From G963677185 sp963677185 (lineage in GTDB: Bacteria; Bacillota; Syntrophomonadia; Syntrophomonadales; Syntrophomonadaceae), in assembly GCA_963677185.1 (NCBI GenBank), contig OY781889.1, positions 868,001-932,000 of the forward strand: a DNA stretch of 64,000 bases, given 5' to 3'. Positions 7,985 through 15,595 of this stretch are shown in pieces. The stretch's first letter is position 1; every line of letters starts with the position of its first letter. The notes beneath the pieces are model-generated. The model saw nothing but the letters and a program-made list of their open reading frames with translations. It had not been told where the DNA came from and did not search any database. The translations under genes and the position numbers were made by a program.

Positions 7985-8074
7985 TGGCGGAGGAGGTGGG
8001 ATTCGAACCCACGGAACCCGCAAAGGTTCAACGGTTTTCAAGACCGCCTCCTTCAACCGCTCGGACACCCCTCC
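7985..8074 (-). tRNA. tRNA-Ser (anticodon TGA)
   Basis: A class II tRNA with acceptor GGAGGGG, anticodon loop CTTGAAA giving TGA, a long variable arm and encoded CCA. It lies 65 bases after serS and may be cut from the serS transcript. The 115 bases between it and tRNA-Ser(GCT) show no gene. Confidence 0.95.
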
Positions 8075-8139
8075 AAAGGGCTGTAGAATCCAATGCAATG
8101 GTTAGTTTATCACGGTCGAATGCTCTTGTCAATAAATCA

Positions 8140-9420
8140 TCACTTCAAGGCTGTTATCCGTTCTGCCCCGCCCATGTACGGCCTCAAAGCCTCTGGTACG
8201 ACTATAGAGCCGTCTGCTTCCTGATAGTTTTCCATGATTGCGGCGACAGTTCTTCCCACCGCTACACCTGAACCATTTAGTGTATGAACATAGCGCGGCT
8301 TGTCCTTCGGAGCCGGGCGGTAGCGGATGTTGGCCCTGCGGGCCTGGAAGTCCTCGCAGTTAGAGCAGGAGGATATCTCTTTATAGGCGTTATAACTGGG
8401 CATCCATACTTCAATGTCATAGGTTTTTGCGGAAGAAAATCCCATATCGCCAGTGCATAACAGTATAACCCGGTAAGGCAGCCCCAGCAGCTGCAGAACC
8501 CGTTCAGCATCACCCGTCATTTTCTCCAGGGCTTCGTAAGAAGTCTCTGGCGCAGAAAGCTTGACCAGCTCCACCTTGTTAAACTGGTGCTGGCGGATTA
8601 TCCCCCTGGTGTCGCGGCCATGCGATCCGGCTTCCGCCCGGAAACAAGCCGTATATGCGGTAAGATACATCGGCAGGTCTTTGCCGTCCAATATCTCGTC
8701 CCTGTACAGATTGGTCAACGGAACTTCGGCTGTGGGAACCATGTAAAGGTCCCAGCCTTCCAGCTTAAACATGTCATCAGCAAACTTGGGCAGCTGGCCG
8801 GTTCCCTGCATGCAGTCCGAATTAACCATGAAGGGCGGAAATATTTCTGTATAGCCATGCTGGTCGGTGTGCACATCCAGATAGAAGTTTATTACCGCTC
8901 TTTCCAATCGCGCTCCCAGCCCTTTATACACGGTGAAACGAGCTCCGGATAGTTTGGCAGCCCTTTCGAAATCCAAAATATCCAGGTCGGGTCCCAGATC
9001 CCAGTGGGCTTTTGGTTCGAAATCGAATACCCGCGGATCTCCCCAGCGTCTCATTTCAATATTATCGTTTTCGTCTTCACCGACTGGCACGGATGCGTTC
9101 GGAATGTTCGGGATATTAAGCAGCAGCTTTTCCAGCCCATTTTCGATTGCAGCCAGGGATTCATCCAGGTCTTTGATCTCCTGTCCAACCTGTCGCACCT
9201 TGTCCTGCAATTCGGCCGTATCTTGTCCGGCCTTTTTCATCTTACCTACTTCCTGGGAAGCTGAATTACGGAAACCCTTTAGTTCTTCTGACTGGACCAG
9301 AAGCTGCCGCCTCTTTTCGTCTAGCTCTTTGAATCCGTCCAGAGCTCCGCCGAGCCCTCTTTTTTGCAGGGCTTTTTCTACCTCTTCCGGATTGGCACGA
9401 ATCATTTTGGCATCCAGCAT
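8140..9420 (-). CDS. serS: Seryl-tRNA synthetase
   Basis: A 426-residue class II synthetase that charges tRNA-Ser (and tRNA-Sec) with serine. The N-terminal coiled-coil arm spans about residues 25-105 (KRRQLLVQSEELKGFRNSA onward). Class II motifs follow: motif 2 region CFRAEAGSHGRDTRG and the motif 3 region NGSGVAVGRTVAAIMENYQ. An AAGGGGG site precedes the ATG. serA ends 25 bases upstream and tRNA-Ser(TGA) begins 65 bases downstream, so it probably belongs to one Ser T-box-controlled unit. Confidence 0.97.
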   Translation of the reverse strand: MLDAKMIRANPEEVEKALQKRGLGGALDGFKELDEKRRQLLVQSEELKGFRNSASQEVGKMKKAGQDTAELQDKVRQVGQEIKDLDESLAAIENGLEKLLLNIPNIPNASVPVGEDENDNIEMRRWGDPRVFDFEPKAHWDLGPDLDILDFERAAKLSGARFTVYKGLGARLERAVINFYLDVHTDQHGYTEIFPPFMVNSDCMQGTGQLPKFADDMFKLEGWDLYMVPTAEVPLTNLYRDEILDGKDLPMYLTAYTACFRAEAGSHGRDTRGIIRQHQFNKVELVKLSAPETSYEALEKMTGDAERVLQLLGLPYRVILLCTGDMGFSSAKTYDIEVWMPSYNAYKEISSCSNCEDFQARRANIRYRPAPKDKPRYVHTLNGSGVAVGRTVAAIMENYQEADGSIVVPEALRPYMGGAERITALK

Positions 9421-9445
9421 ACTTGAACCCCCTTTTCCGTCGTGA

Positions 9446-11041
9446 TTAGAACCTCAGCAAGCGCGGCCGGCCGATAATTCCATCGCTGTTGGCCATTTTC
9501 TCCAGTATTTCTTCCGATACTGGGTTATCCACATTGATCAGCATAACAGCGGTCTTGCCTTTTTCCTGGCGGGCAACGGTCATAGCTGCAATATTAACTC
9601 CGTAATCGCCGAGCATGGTGGTAAATGGTCCAATAACCCTGGGCCGGTCGTAGTTTTCGGCCATAATCATATCCCCTTCCAGCGGGGCTTCAGTTTCATA
9701 ACCGTTGATTTCTATTAGCACCGGTTTTTTGGCCCGGGAGATTACTCCTTCAACTGTGACATGAGCGCCGTCTTTGCCATAGACATCTATCGAAATCACA
9801 TTTTTGTACAGCTTGTTGCTCTGTTCTTCCCTGATCTCATAAACCTTCAGGCCTCTTTCTTCAGCCATCAACCGTGCGTTGACGTAATTGACCTTTTCCC
9901 ACATCACCGGCTCTAAAAGGCCTTTCAGAAGTGCAATGGTCAGCATATTAGTATCGTTAAGCGTTATTGGTCCGCTGTAGGTGACTTCCACCCGGTCCAC
10001 CAAGCTCTTCTCCAACTGGTGGTAAATCGAGCCCATTTTTTCCGCCAGGGTAATGTATGGGCGCAGGTAATCCAATTCTTCTCTGAGCATGGCCGGCAAA
10101 TTGACGACATTGGGGACAATCTCTCCGCGCAGCGAAGCGATTACCTGTTCGGCGATATTTTCCCCCACCCTTTTCTGGGCTTCGAAAGTGTCGGCGCCCA
10201 GGTGAGGAGTTACCACGGTAGTATTGAAGTTGAACAATTCGTGCTGGGTCACCGGCTCTTTTTCAAAAACGTCCAGTCCGGCGCTGGCTACTTTCCCGCT
10301 TTTCATCGCTGCCACCAGAGCGCTTTCCTGGATTATGCCTCCGCGGGCACAGTTGACCACCCGCAGCCCGTCTTTGGCCAGGGCAAACATTTTTTCGTTT
10401 ATCATGTGCATGGTCTCTTCATTCCGCGGTGTATGCACGGTCAGAATATCGCACTGTTGCATCAAGTCTTCCAGCCGGTCCATCTTTTCAGCCCCAAACC
10501 GTTCGAAGCGTTCATCGCTGATGTATGGATCGTAGGAAATCACTCTCATATTAAAAGATTTCAGGCGGGTGGCCACCATTGAACCAATTCGGCCCAGCCC
10601 TACTATTCCGACGGTCTTGCCGTATAATTCCGTGCCGCGGAAGGGTTTGCGATCCCAGGTTCCATCTTTAAGATATTGATTGGCCCAGGCCGTATTGCGA
10701 ACCGATGCCATTAATAGACTTATGGTCTGCTCCGCTGCCGAAATGGTATTGGAATCCGGCGTATTGGCCACAACAATGCCATACCGGGTACAGGCGTCAA
10801 CATTTATGTTGTCGATACCGTTGCCGGCCCGTCCTACTATTTTAAGTTTCGTTCCGGCCTGAACCAACTCTTCGTCAACTTTCGTAACGCTGCGGACGAT
10901 CAGGGCGTCATAGTTGGGCAGAATCTGCAGCAGCTCTTCCCTTGATATACCGTCACGATAGTCAACATCCAGCTCGGTTTTAAGAAGTGCAATCCCCTCA
11001 TCTGCGATCCTTTCGCTGACGATAACCTTCTTTCTTTCCAT
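9446..11041 (-). CDS. serA: D-3-phosphoglycerate dehydrogenase
   Basis: A 531-residue long-form SerA, catalysing the first step of serine synthesis (3-phosphoglycerate to 3-phosphohydroxypyruvate, NAD-dependent). The nucleotide-binding motif VGIVGLGRIGS lies near residue 145; catalytic Arg (NCARGGIIQE), Glu (VFEKEPV) and His (TPHLGADT) are present. An intervening domain (residues 320-450) and a C-terminal ACT domain (MTVARQEKGKTAVMLINVD) suggest serine feedback control. The ATG at 11041 has a GGAG site; an in-frame GTG seven codons earlier would overlap that site. It lies between the aminotransferase and serS. Confidence 0.96.
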   Translation of the reverse strand: MERKKVIVSERIADEGIALLKTELDVDYRDGISREELLQILPNYDALIVRSVTKVDEELVQAGTKLKIVGRAGNGIDNINVDACTRYGIVVANTPDSNTISAAEQTISLLMASVRNTAWANQYLKDGTWDRKPFRGTELYGKTVGIVGLGRIGSMVATRLKSFNMRVISYDPYISDERFERFGAEKMDRLEDLMQQCDILTVHTPRNEETMHMINEKMFALAKDGLRVVNCARGGIIQESALVAAMKSGKVASAGLDVFEKEPVTQHELFNFNTTVVTPHLGADTFEAQKRVGENIAEQVIASLRGEIVPNVVNLPAMLREELDYLRPYITLAEKMGSIYHQLEKSLVDRVEVTYSGPITLNDTNMLTIALLKGLLEPVMWEKVNYVNARLMAEERGLKVYEIREEQSNKLYKNVISIDVYGKDGAHVTVEGVISRAKKPVLIEINGYETEAPLEGDMIMAENYDRPRVIGPFTTMLGDYGVNIAAMTVARQEKGKTAVMLINVDNPVSEEILEKMANSDGIIGRPRLLRF

Positions 11042-11166
11042 TCTTCCGGCTCCTTCCTTCACTCAAAGCTATTATTGCTCCTCCGGTGCTTGCCTGCAGA
11101 CGGAGGCAGCGCTTTCGCGCTTATCTATTCCAGCGCACTGATTGAATCAGCGGCGCAGAATGCTCT

Positions 11167-12333
11167 TTAGACCTGTAAATGTTTGTGCAGCAAATGATTC
11201 TGAGCGGCAACAACACCCGCGCCCATTTCGCCTTCATATCCGAAATTCTTCATAGTTATCTCCAGGGCAGCTATTACCGTCAGCAGGTCCAGCTCTCTGA
11301 CATAGCCTAGATGACCTATCCGGAAAATAACATTGTCCAGATGCTCCTGCCCGCCGGCCAGCACAATATTAAATTTATCCAGCATGAACTGGCGTATCTT
11401 GTTGGCTCCAAGCTCGGGCGGAGCAACTACTGCCGTCACCGCTGTGGAAGCACATGCGTCCTCGGCCAGCAGGTTGAGTCCCATCGCCTTGGCGGCAGAG
11501 CGTACCAGGTCGCGATAATCATGATGCCGGGCAATCACCTTGTCAATGCCCTCTTCCATCATCATTTTAAGAGCTTCATGCATTCCATAATACAGCGAAA
11601 TAGGAGGTGTGACCGGAGTTTGTCCCTTGCACAAATATCTGAGGGCAAAATCTATATCCCAGTAGAATCGATGATTGCGATTCTGACGGTAGCACTCCAT
11701 GGCTTTTTCGTTAAAAGCCAGGAAAGACAATCCCGGCGGAATCATGAATGCCTTTTGAGATCCGCTGACCACTACATCCAGCTTCCACTCGTCCATTCTC
11801 AATTCTATCGCAGCCAGGCTGCTGACTGCATCTACAATGAACAGAGCCGGATGCCAGCTGGTCAGCTCCCTGATCTGGCTGAGGTCGTTAAAAACCCCGG
11901 TGGAGGTCTCATTGTGGGTTAATAAAACCACCTTTATCTCTCTTTTTTCATCTGCTTCCAGGCGCTTATTAATTGCCTCGGGATCGGCTGTTTTTCCCCA
12001 TTCAAACGCCATTATCTCGACATCGGCTCCGAAACGGCTGGCTATTTCGGCAAACCGGTTGCCAAAGGCCCCGATTGATACCGCTAACACCTTGTCGCCG
12101 GGCGAGATAAAATTGACCACCGCGGCTTCCATGGCTCCGGTCCCAGACGCCGGATAAATCAGCACCTGACCGCTGCTCTGATGAATGGCTTTAACGCCTT
12201 CCAGCACTTCCTCCAGCAAAATCTTGAACCGCGGCCCACGATGGTTGATCATCGGACTGCTCATGGCCCGCATCACTCTTTCCGGCACCTGGGTTGGACC
12301 CGGCAATAGCAAGAACTGGTCTCCTGGTTGCAT
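11167..12333 (-). CDS. Class V PLP aminotransferase (serine pathway)
   Basis: A 388-residue enzyme of the alanine-glyoxylate/serine-pyruvate aminotransferase group. The N-terminus LLLPGPTQVPERVM and the PLP-lysine motif VSGSQKAFMIPPGLSF are typical. The ATG at 12333 follows GGAGG by seven bases; the frame upstream of it is only leader RNA. It is the first gene behind a Ser-type T-box and is followed by serA. No serC-type gene is visible, so the enzyme may supply the phosphohydroxypyruvate transamination step, as related enzymes do in some archaea. This role is inferred; alanine-glyoxylate transamination is the alternative. Confidence 0.85.
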   Translation of the reverse strand: MQPGDQFLLLPGPTQVPERVMRAMSSPMINHRGPRFKILLEEVLEGVKAIHQSSGQVLIYPASGTGAMEAAVVNFISPGDKVLAVSIGAFGNRFAEIASRFGADVEIMAFEWGKTADPEAINKRLEADEKREIKVVLLTHNETSTGVFNDLSQIRELTSWHPALFIVDAVSSLAAIELRMDEWKLDVVVSGSQKAFMIPPGLSFLAFNEKAMECYRQNRNHRFYWDIDFALRYLCKGQTPVTPPISLYYGMHEALKMMMEEGIDKVIARHHDYRDLVRSAAKAMGLNLLAEDACASTAVTAVVAPPELGANKIRQFMLDKFNIVLAGGQEHLDNVIFRIGHLGYVRELDLLTVIAALEITMKNFGYEGEMGAGVVAAQNHLLHKHLQV

Positions 12334-12405
12334 AGAACGGCCTCCTTGTTTTTGAGATAATCTTATGCACTCGGAACACAGGATAAAATTGGATATAAAA
12401 ATATA

Positions 12406-12628
12406 AAAACCTCTCATCCCTATAAGGGACGAGAGGTTCTCCCGCGTTGCCACCCTTGTTGGCGCTAATGCGCCCTCCTCAAAAAGCTATAACGTCGCTA
12501 CCGGGCCTTGCGGCCTGCTCCGGGCCGGATTCAAAGTCCTGGCCGCTCCGGTTCGCACCTGACACCGGTTCTCTGTGCCGTCCATAGACTTCTACTTGCT
12601 CCCATCATCGCTTTTAAATATAGTGATG
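12406..12628 (-). promoter_or_regulatory. T-box riboswitch, serine type (specifier UCC)
   Basis: On the minus strand the conserved T-box GGGTGGCAACGCGGG occupies 12441-12457 and is followed by a terminator, AACCTCTCGTCCCT against AGGGATGAGAGGTT with a T-run (12406-12438). Stem I shows the AGTA and GAA strands of the specifier loop flanking a paired AAGTC/GACTT helix, then the triplet TCC at 12527-12529, a serine codon. The AGAGA bulge and a distal loop follow the usual order. Uncharged tRNA-Ser should favour antitermination and switch on the aminotransferase-serA-serS unit. Confidence 0.9.
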
Positions 12629-12635
12629 TGGCAGA

Positions 12636-12664
12636 ATTATATTATATTTACCGATGGAGTGCAA
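12636..12664 (-). promoter_or_regulatory. Promoter of the T-box operon
   Basis: On the minus strand, TTGCAC (12659-12664) and TATAAT (12636-12641) are 17 bases apart, immediately upstream of the T-box leader. Confidence 0.75.
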
Positions 12665-12740
12665 GTGCATTTCACCATAAATGCTGGCTGAAGCGGCTTG
12701 CATCCGGTTCTGCGCATACATTGCAATTCTATTGGCCATG

Positions 12741-13391
12741 CTAGCTGACCAGTTTGCCTTTTTCCCAGCTTCCGGTTATTTCTTTGCCGTCCGGCTGGGT
12801 CAATGTACCAGCACCACCAAAATCTCCGTCTTTCCACTCCCCAATATAGCGGGTGCCATCCGGTTTGGTTCCGGTTCCATGTCCATTTGGCAGGCCGTTT
12901 TTGAAGGCGCCAACATAGCGGGAACCATCCGGTTGAGTAACCACGCCTTCGCCCTCGGGTTTGCCATTTACAAAGTCGCCGAAATAGGTGGTGCCGTCCG
13001 GAAGAGTGCCATATCCCTGCCCATTGGGCAAGCCATTGGCGAATGCTCCCCGGTAGCGCTTGTTGCCGTTATAGTTGGCCACTCCCTGGCCTTCGCGAAC
13101 CCCATCCTTCCAGATACCTTTATAATAGAGCAATTCAAGCTTGTCTTTATCGGTTGAACCCTGGCTGGCATTTTTCACGGTCCACTCTCCAGCCCCGTTT
13201 GGGGTACCGAAAAGGGTTGTTTCACCCACGTAGGTTCCATTTTCCCAATCCGTAGTTACGCCGGCCCTGGTTACGAAGAGGCTGGCGCCTGCGAAGGCGG
13301 CAGCCAGAAGCACAACGATGAGCGCTATTACTATCCTGGTGGTGTTTCCTTTCTTGCCCGCGGGATTGTTGCCCACAGCTGGAGTTGCCAT
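12741..13391 (-). CDS. Membrane-anchored MORN-repeat protein
   Basis: A 216-residue protein with one N-terminal membrane helix (residues 19-42, IVIALIVVLLAAAFAGASLF) and about six MORN repeats of the Y-G-W/F--G---G-G type, for example YRGAFANGLPNGQGYGT and YVGAFKNGLPNGHGTGT. The repeats should lie outside the cell. MORN repeats form beta-hairpin rods that bind lipids or proteins; in bacteria their role is mostly unknown. A GGAGGAG site precedes the ATG. It follows two tyrosine-rich lipoprotein genes with short gaps (38 and 33 bases), so the three are probably one operon. Confidence 0.85.
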   Translation of the reverse strand: MATPAVGNNPAGKKGNTTRIVIALIVVLLAAAFAGASLFVTRAGVTTDWENGTYVGETTLFGTPNGAGEWTVKNASQGSTDKDKLELLYYKGIWKDGVREGQGVANYNGNKRYRGAFANGLPNGQGYGTLPDGTTYFGDFVNGKPEGEGVVTQPDGSRYVGAFKNGLPNGHGTGTKPDGTRYIGEWKDGDFGGAGTLTQPDGKEITGSWEKGKLVS

Positions 13392-13429
13392 TAAACACTC
13401 CTCCTTCTTAAATCAATTCGGCCCGGCGA

Positions 13430-14437
13430 TTAGTACGCATACCAGTCGTAGCCGGAGTAATCGTCATAGCCGTAATCATAATAGTCATCAGCGTAATAGC
13501 TGTCATCGTAATAGCTGTAATAATTGCCATAGGGATCGTAGTAGCCTTCTCCGCTATACAGAATATAGTTGCCATATTCATCGTAGTATCCATCTGTTCC
13601 GTACTCGGTTTGATAGTAGCCATCAGTGCTGTAATCGTCATAGCTGTAGAAATTGCCGTAAGGATCGTAGTATCCTTCTCCGCTGTAGAGGATATAATTG
13701 CCGTAATCGTCATAGTAGCCGTCGCTATAACCTGCGTCAGCAGGATAGAAATTACCGTAAGGATCGTAATAACCCTCGCCGCTGTACAGGATATAGTTGC
13801 CGTACTGGTCGTAGTAGCCATCGCTGTATCCAGTGCTTGTGGACCCGGTTCCGTAACGTTCATAGTAACCCTGGTTCCACCCGTCGTCATATCCATACTG
13901 GCCATCTGCATAAGCCGCATAATCGCCGTCATAATAACCCTGGTAATAACCGTCCGAATAATCGGATGAGGAATTGGATGAAGAGCTGTCATCCCATCCT
14001 AAACGATAACCGTCATTATATCCGGTGTAGTATTCCGAGCTGTTGTCGCTGCCGGAGGTTTCGCCATAGCCTGCGTTATAGCCTTTGTTATAGGCATTTT
14101 CAATATCCGCTTTTGAATAAGTGTTGCCTGCTTTGGCTGTAAATTCCGGTTTATCCGGAGTCTTGGGGCTGGCTTTCTTACTGCTGTCGCTGCTTTTATT
14201 GTCAGCGGTTTTACTATCTGTGCTTTTGCTGTTGTCAGTCTTGGTATCGCTTTTACTGTCATTTTTTGTATCCGTTTTCTTGTCGTCTGTCGTATCGGTC
14301 TTTTTATCGGTATTCGTCTGTTCAGTCTTGCTCTTGTCGGTTGTTGTATCCGTTGTTGTGATCTCAATGCAGCCGCTGACCATACACAAGCAGAGCACGA
14401 GCAATCCTACCAGGCATAATTGAATGGATTTTTTCAT
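13430..14437 (-). CDS. Tyrosine-rich repeat lipoprotein
   Basis: A 335-residue predicted lipoprotein of unknown family. The signal peptide ends in a lipobox (VSGCIE, Cys 23). Residues 26-95 are a Thr/Lys/Asp/Ser linker of short repeats (DKKTDTTDDKKTDTKND), suited to crossing the wall. The C-terminal 240 residues are extremely rich in Tyr, Gly and Asp. Three near-identical blocks of the form DGYYD-YGNYILYSGEGYYDPYGN recur at 33- and 43-residue spacing. A motif AYNKGYNAGYGE precedes them. Expected location is the cell surface. A paralogue is encoded just upstream (14471-15016) and a MORN protein downstream. Tyrosine-rich repeats suggest adhesion, cross-linking or binding, but no function is known to me. 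Confidence 0.8.
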   Translation of the reverse strand: MKKSIQLCLVGLLVLCLCMVSGCIEITTTDTTTDKSKTEQTNTDKKTDTTDDKKTDTKNDSKSDTKTDNSKSTDSKTADNKSSDSSKKASPKTPDKPEFTAKAGNTYSKADIENAYNKGYNAGYGETSGSDNSSEYYTGYNDGYRLGWDDSSSSNSSSDYSDGYYQGYYDGDYAAYADGQYGYDDGWNQGYYERYGTGSTSTGYSDGYYDQYGNYILYSGEGYYDPYGNFYPADAGYSDGYYDDYGNYILYSGEGYYDPYGNFYSYDDYSTDGYYQTEYGTDGYYDEYGNYILYSGEGYYDPYGNYYSYYDDSYYADDYYDYGYDDYSGYDWYAY

Positions 14438-14470
14438 GATAACCCTCCTCTTCTGCTGTATTCGCGGCGC

Positions 14471-15016
14471 CTAGTAGGCCCAGGCATCATTGTAGCCCTG
14501 ATCGTAAAAGGCCCAATAGTAAGAGTCATAATTGCTGTATCCTTCTTCCCAGCCGCGGTCGTAACCGCTGTTATAATCGGCAGTGGAAGGAACGTACGTT
14601 GCATCATTGTAGCCAACGCTGTATCCGTAATCAAAACCATCGTTGTAAGCTTCTTCTTTTCCGGCGCCTTTTACTTTGGTCCCGTCAGTTTTGCCCTGTT
14701 TAAGGCCCTTGTCATAAGCGGCCTGCACATCCGCTTCGGTATAATTCTGGCGATCTTCAGTCGTATATTTGGGATCCGAAGATGGCTTGGAGGAACTAGT
14801 TTTATTGTCTGTCTTAGTGTCAGATTTCTTATCGCTGTTCTTTGAACTGCTGCTGTCAGTCTTATCGTCTTTGCTGGAATTCTTTTCGGTAGTGGTTTTA
14901 CCGTTATCACTGGATGTCGAGGTGTCCGTATCCAGCGAAATTGAAATGCAGCCGCCCGTGAATAACATTATCGTCAGCAGCGCAACCATCAGAAACCATG
15001 CTGGTTTTGCCTTCAT
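14471..15016 (-). CDS. Tyrosine-rich lipoprotein, shorter paralogue
   Basis: A 181-residue predicted lipoprotein with lipobox FTGGCIS, a Ser/Thr/Lys/Asp linker (residues 30-85) and a Tyr/Gly-rich C-terminus. It shares with the larger neighbour the hinge YTEADVQAAYDKGLKQGK (compare YSKADIENAYNKGYNAGY) and the GYNDGY-like tail units FDYGYSVGYNDA and YDRGWEEGYSNYD. It lacks the three long repeats. The ATG follows GGGGAGG. It is the first gene of the presumed three-gene operon and probably arose from the same ancestor by duplication. Confidence 0.8.
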   Translation of the reverse strand: MKAKPAWFLMVALLTIMLFTGGCISISLDTDTSTSSDNGKTTTEKNSSKDDKTDSSSSKNSDKKSDTKTDNKTSSSKPSSDPKYTTEDRQNYTEADVQAAYDKGLKQGKTDGTKVKGAGKEEAYNDGFDYGYSVGYNDATYVPSTADYNSGYDRGWEEGYSNYDSYYWAFYDQGYNDAWAY

Positions 15017-15595
15017 CTATTTCGCCTCCCCTTTAATAATAATCACACATAAATCTGCCCTGGCGGTTATTAATTGCGCTGGCTTTTCCCTCCTTTGCCT
15101 GGTTCAATTCTTGATTCCGATCGGATTGTTCTTGCACGGTGTTCTTTCCGTTAACCATATGATATACAAAGATTCCCATCCAGGCCATAACTCCTGCCTG
15201 ACATATTGCTCACATTCTTCTGACACGCCGGGTGGACCTTGCCCACCTTATGATTGTCGGGGCATTTAGCTTCATTTTATCCTATCTTCGGAGCTGTATA
15301 TACTGGTAAGCACATAGAAAAGTCGGGAATTTTTCAAATCCCGACTTCAGACCGATTAGAAAAGCGAATCTCATCGTCATTTCAAAAAGCCCGCTCAATC
15401 GACGTACGCATAGTACGCCTCAATCGCGGACTTTTCTCATAACGCGACGAAGGTGCAGTTCTGCACCGAATGCCGCAGGATCGAATCTGACACGAATTGT
15501 CTGATGAGCCTCGGCGAACGCGTTTTCTGATCGGTCTGACTTTGTCGGTTCATTTATGTCTATTCATTATCGTCTTTAAAGCCCGGTCTATTGGG
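15017..15595. other. Non-coding stretch between lipoprotein operon and gyrA, with structured element
   Basis: No credible gene lies in these 579 bases. The part near gyrA (15346-15540) is bounded by long imperfect inverted ends, TCAGACCGATTAGAAAAGCG against CGCGTTTTCTGATCGGTCTGA, and contains a GGTGCAG/CTGCACC hairpin near 15452-15467 and a repeated TACGC/CAATCG tract. It would be transcribed as the 3' end of the gyrA message. The rest (15017-15318) should hold the promoter of the lipoprotein operon, which I could not place with confidence. Confidence 0.55.
15319..15347 (-). terminator. Terminator of the dnaA-gyrA block
   Basis: AAGTCGGGA and TCCCGACTT form a 9-bp stem around a short AT-rich loop; on the minus strand it is followed by TTTTCT. 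It is the first good terminator downstream of gyrA. Confidence 0.7.

Noticed and set aside
12334..12453. Upstream extension of the class V aminotransferase
   Set aside because: These codons lie in the T-box terminator and leader; the GGAGG-preceded ATG at 12333 gives the normal family start.
13543..13800. Tandem DNA repeats as a mobile or CRISPR feature
   Set aside because: The 99- and 129-base periods are in frame and encode the repeated blocks of the tyrosine-rich lipoprotein; they are coding repeats.
13318..14142. Plus-strand His/Arg/Asn-rich frame
   Set aside because: It is opposite the tyrosine-rich lipoprotein gene; its odd composition is the complement of the repeated Tyr/Asp codons, and it has no ribosome binding site.
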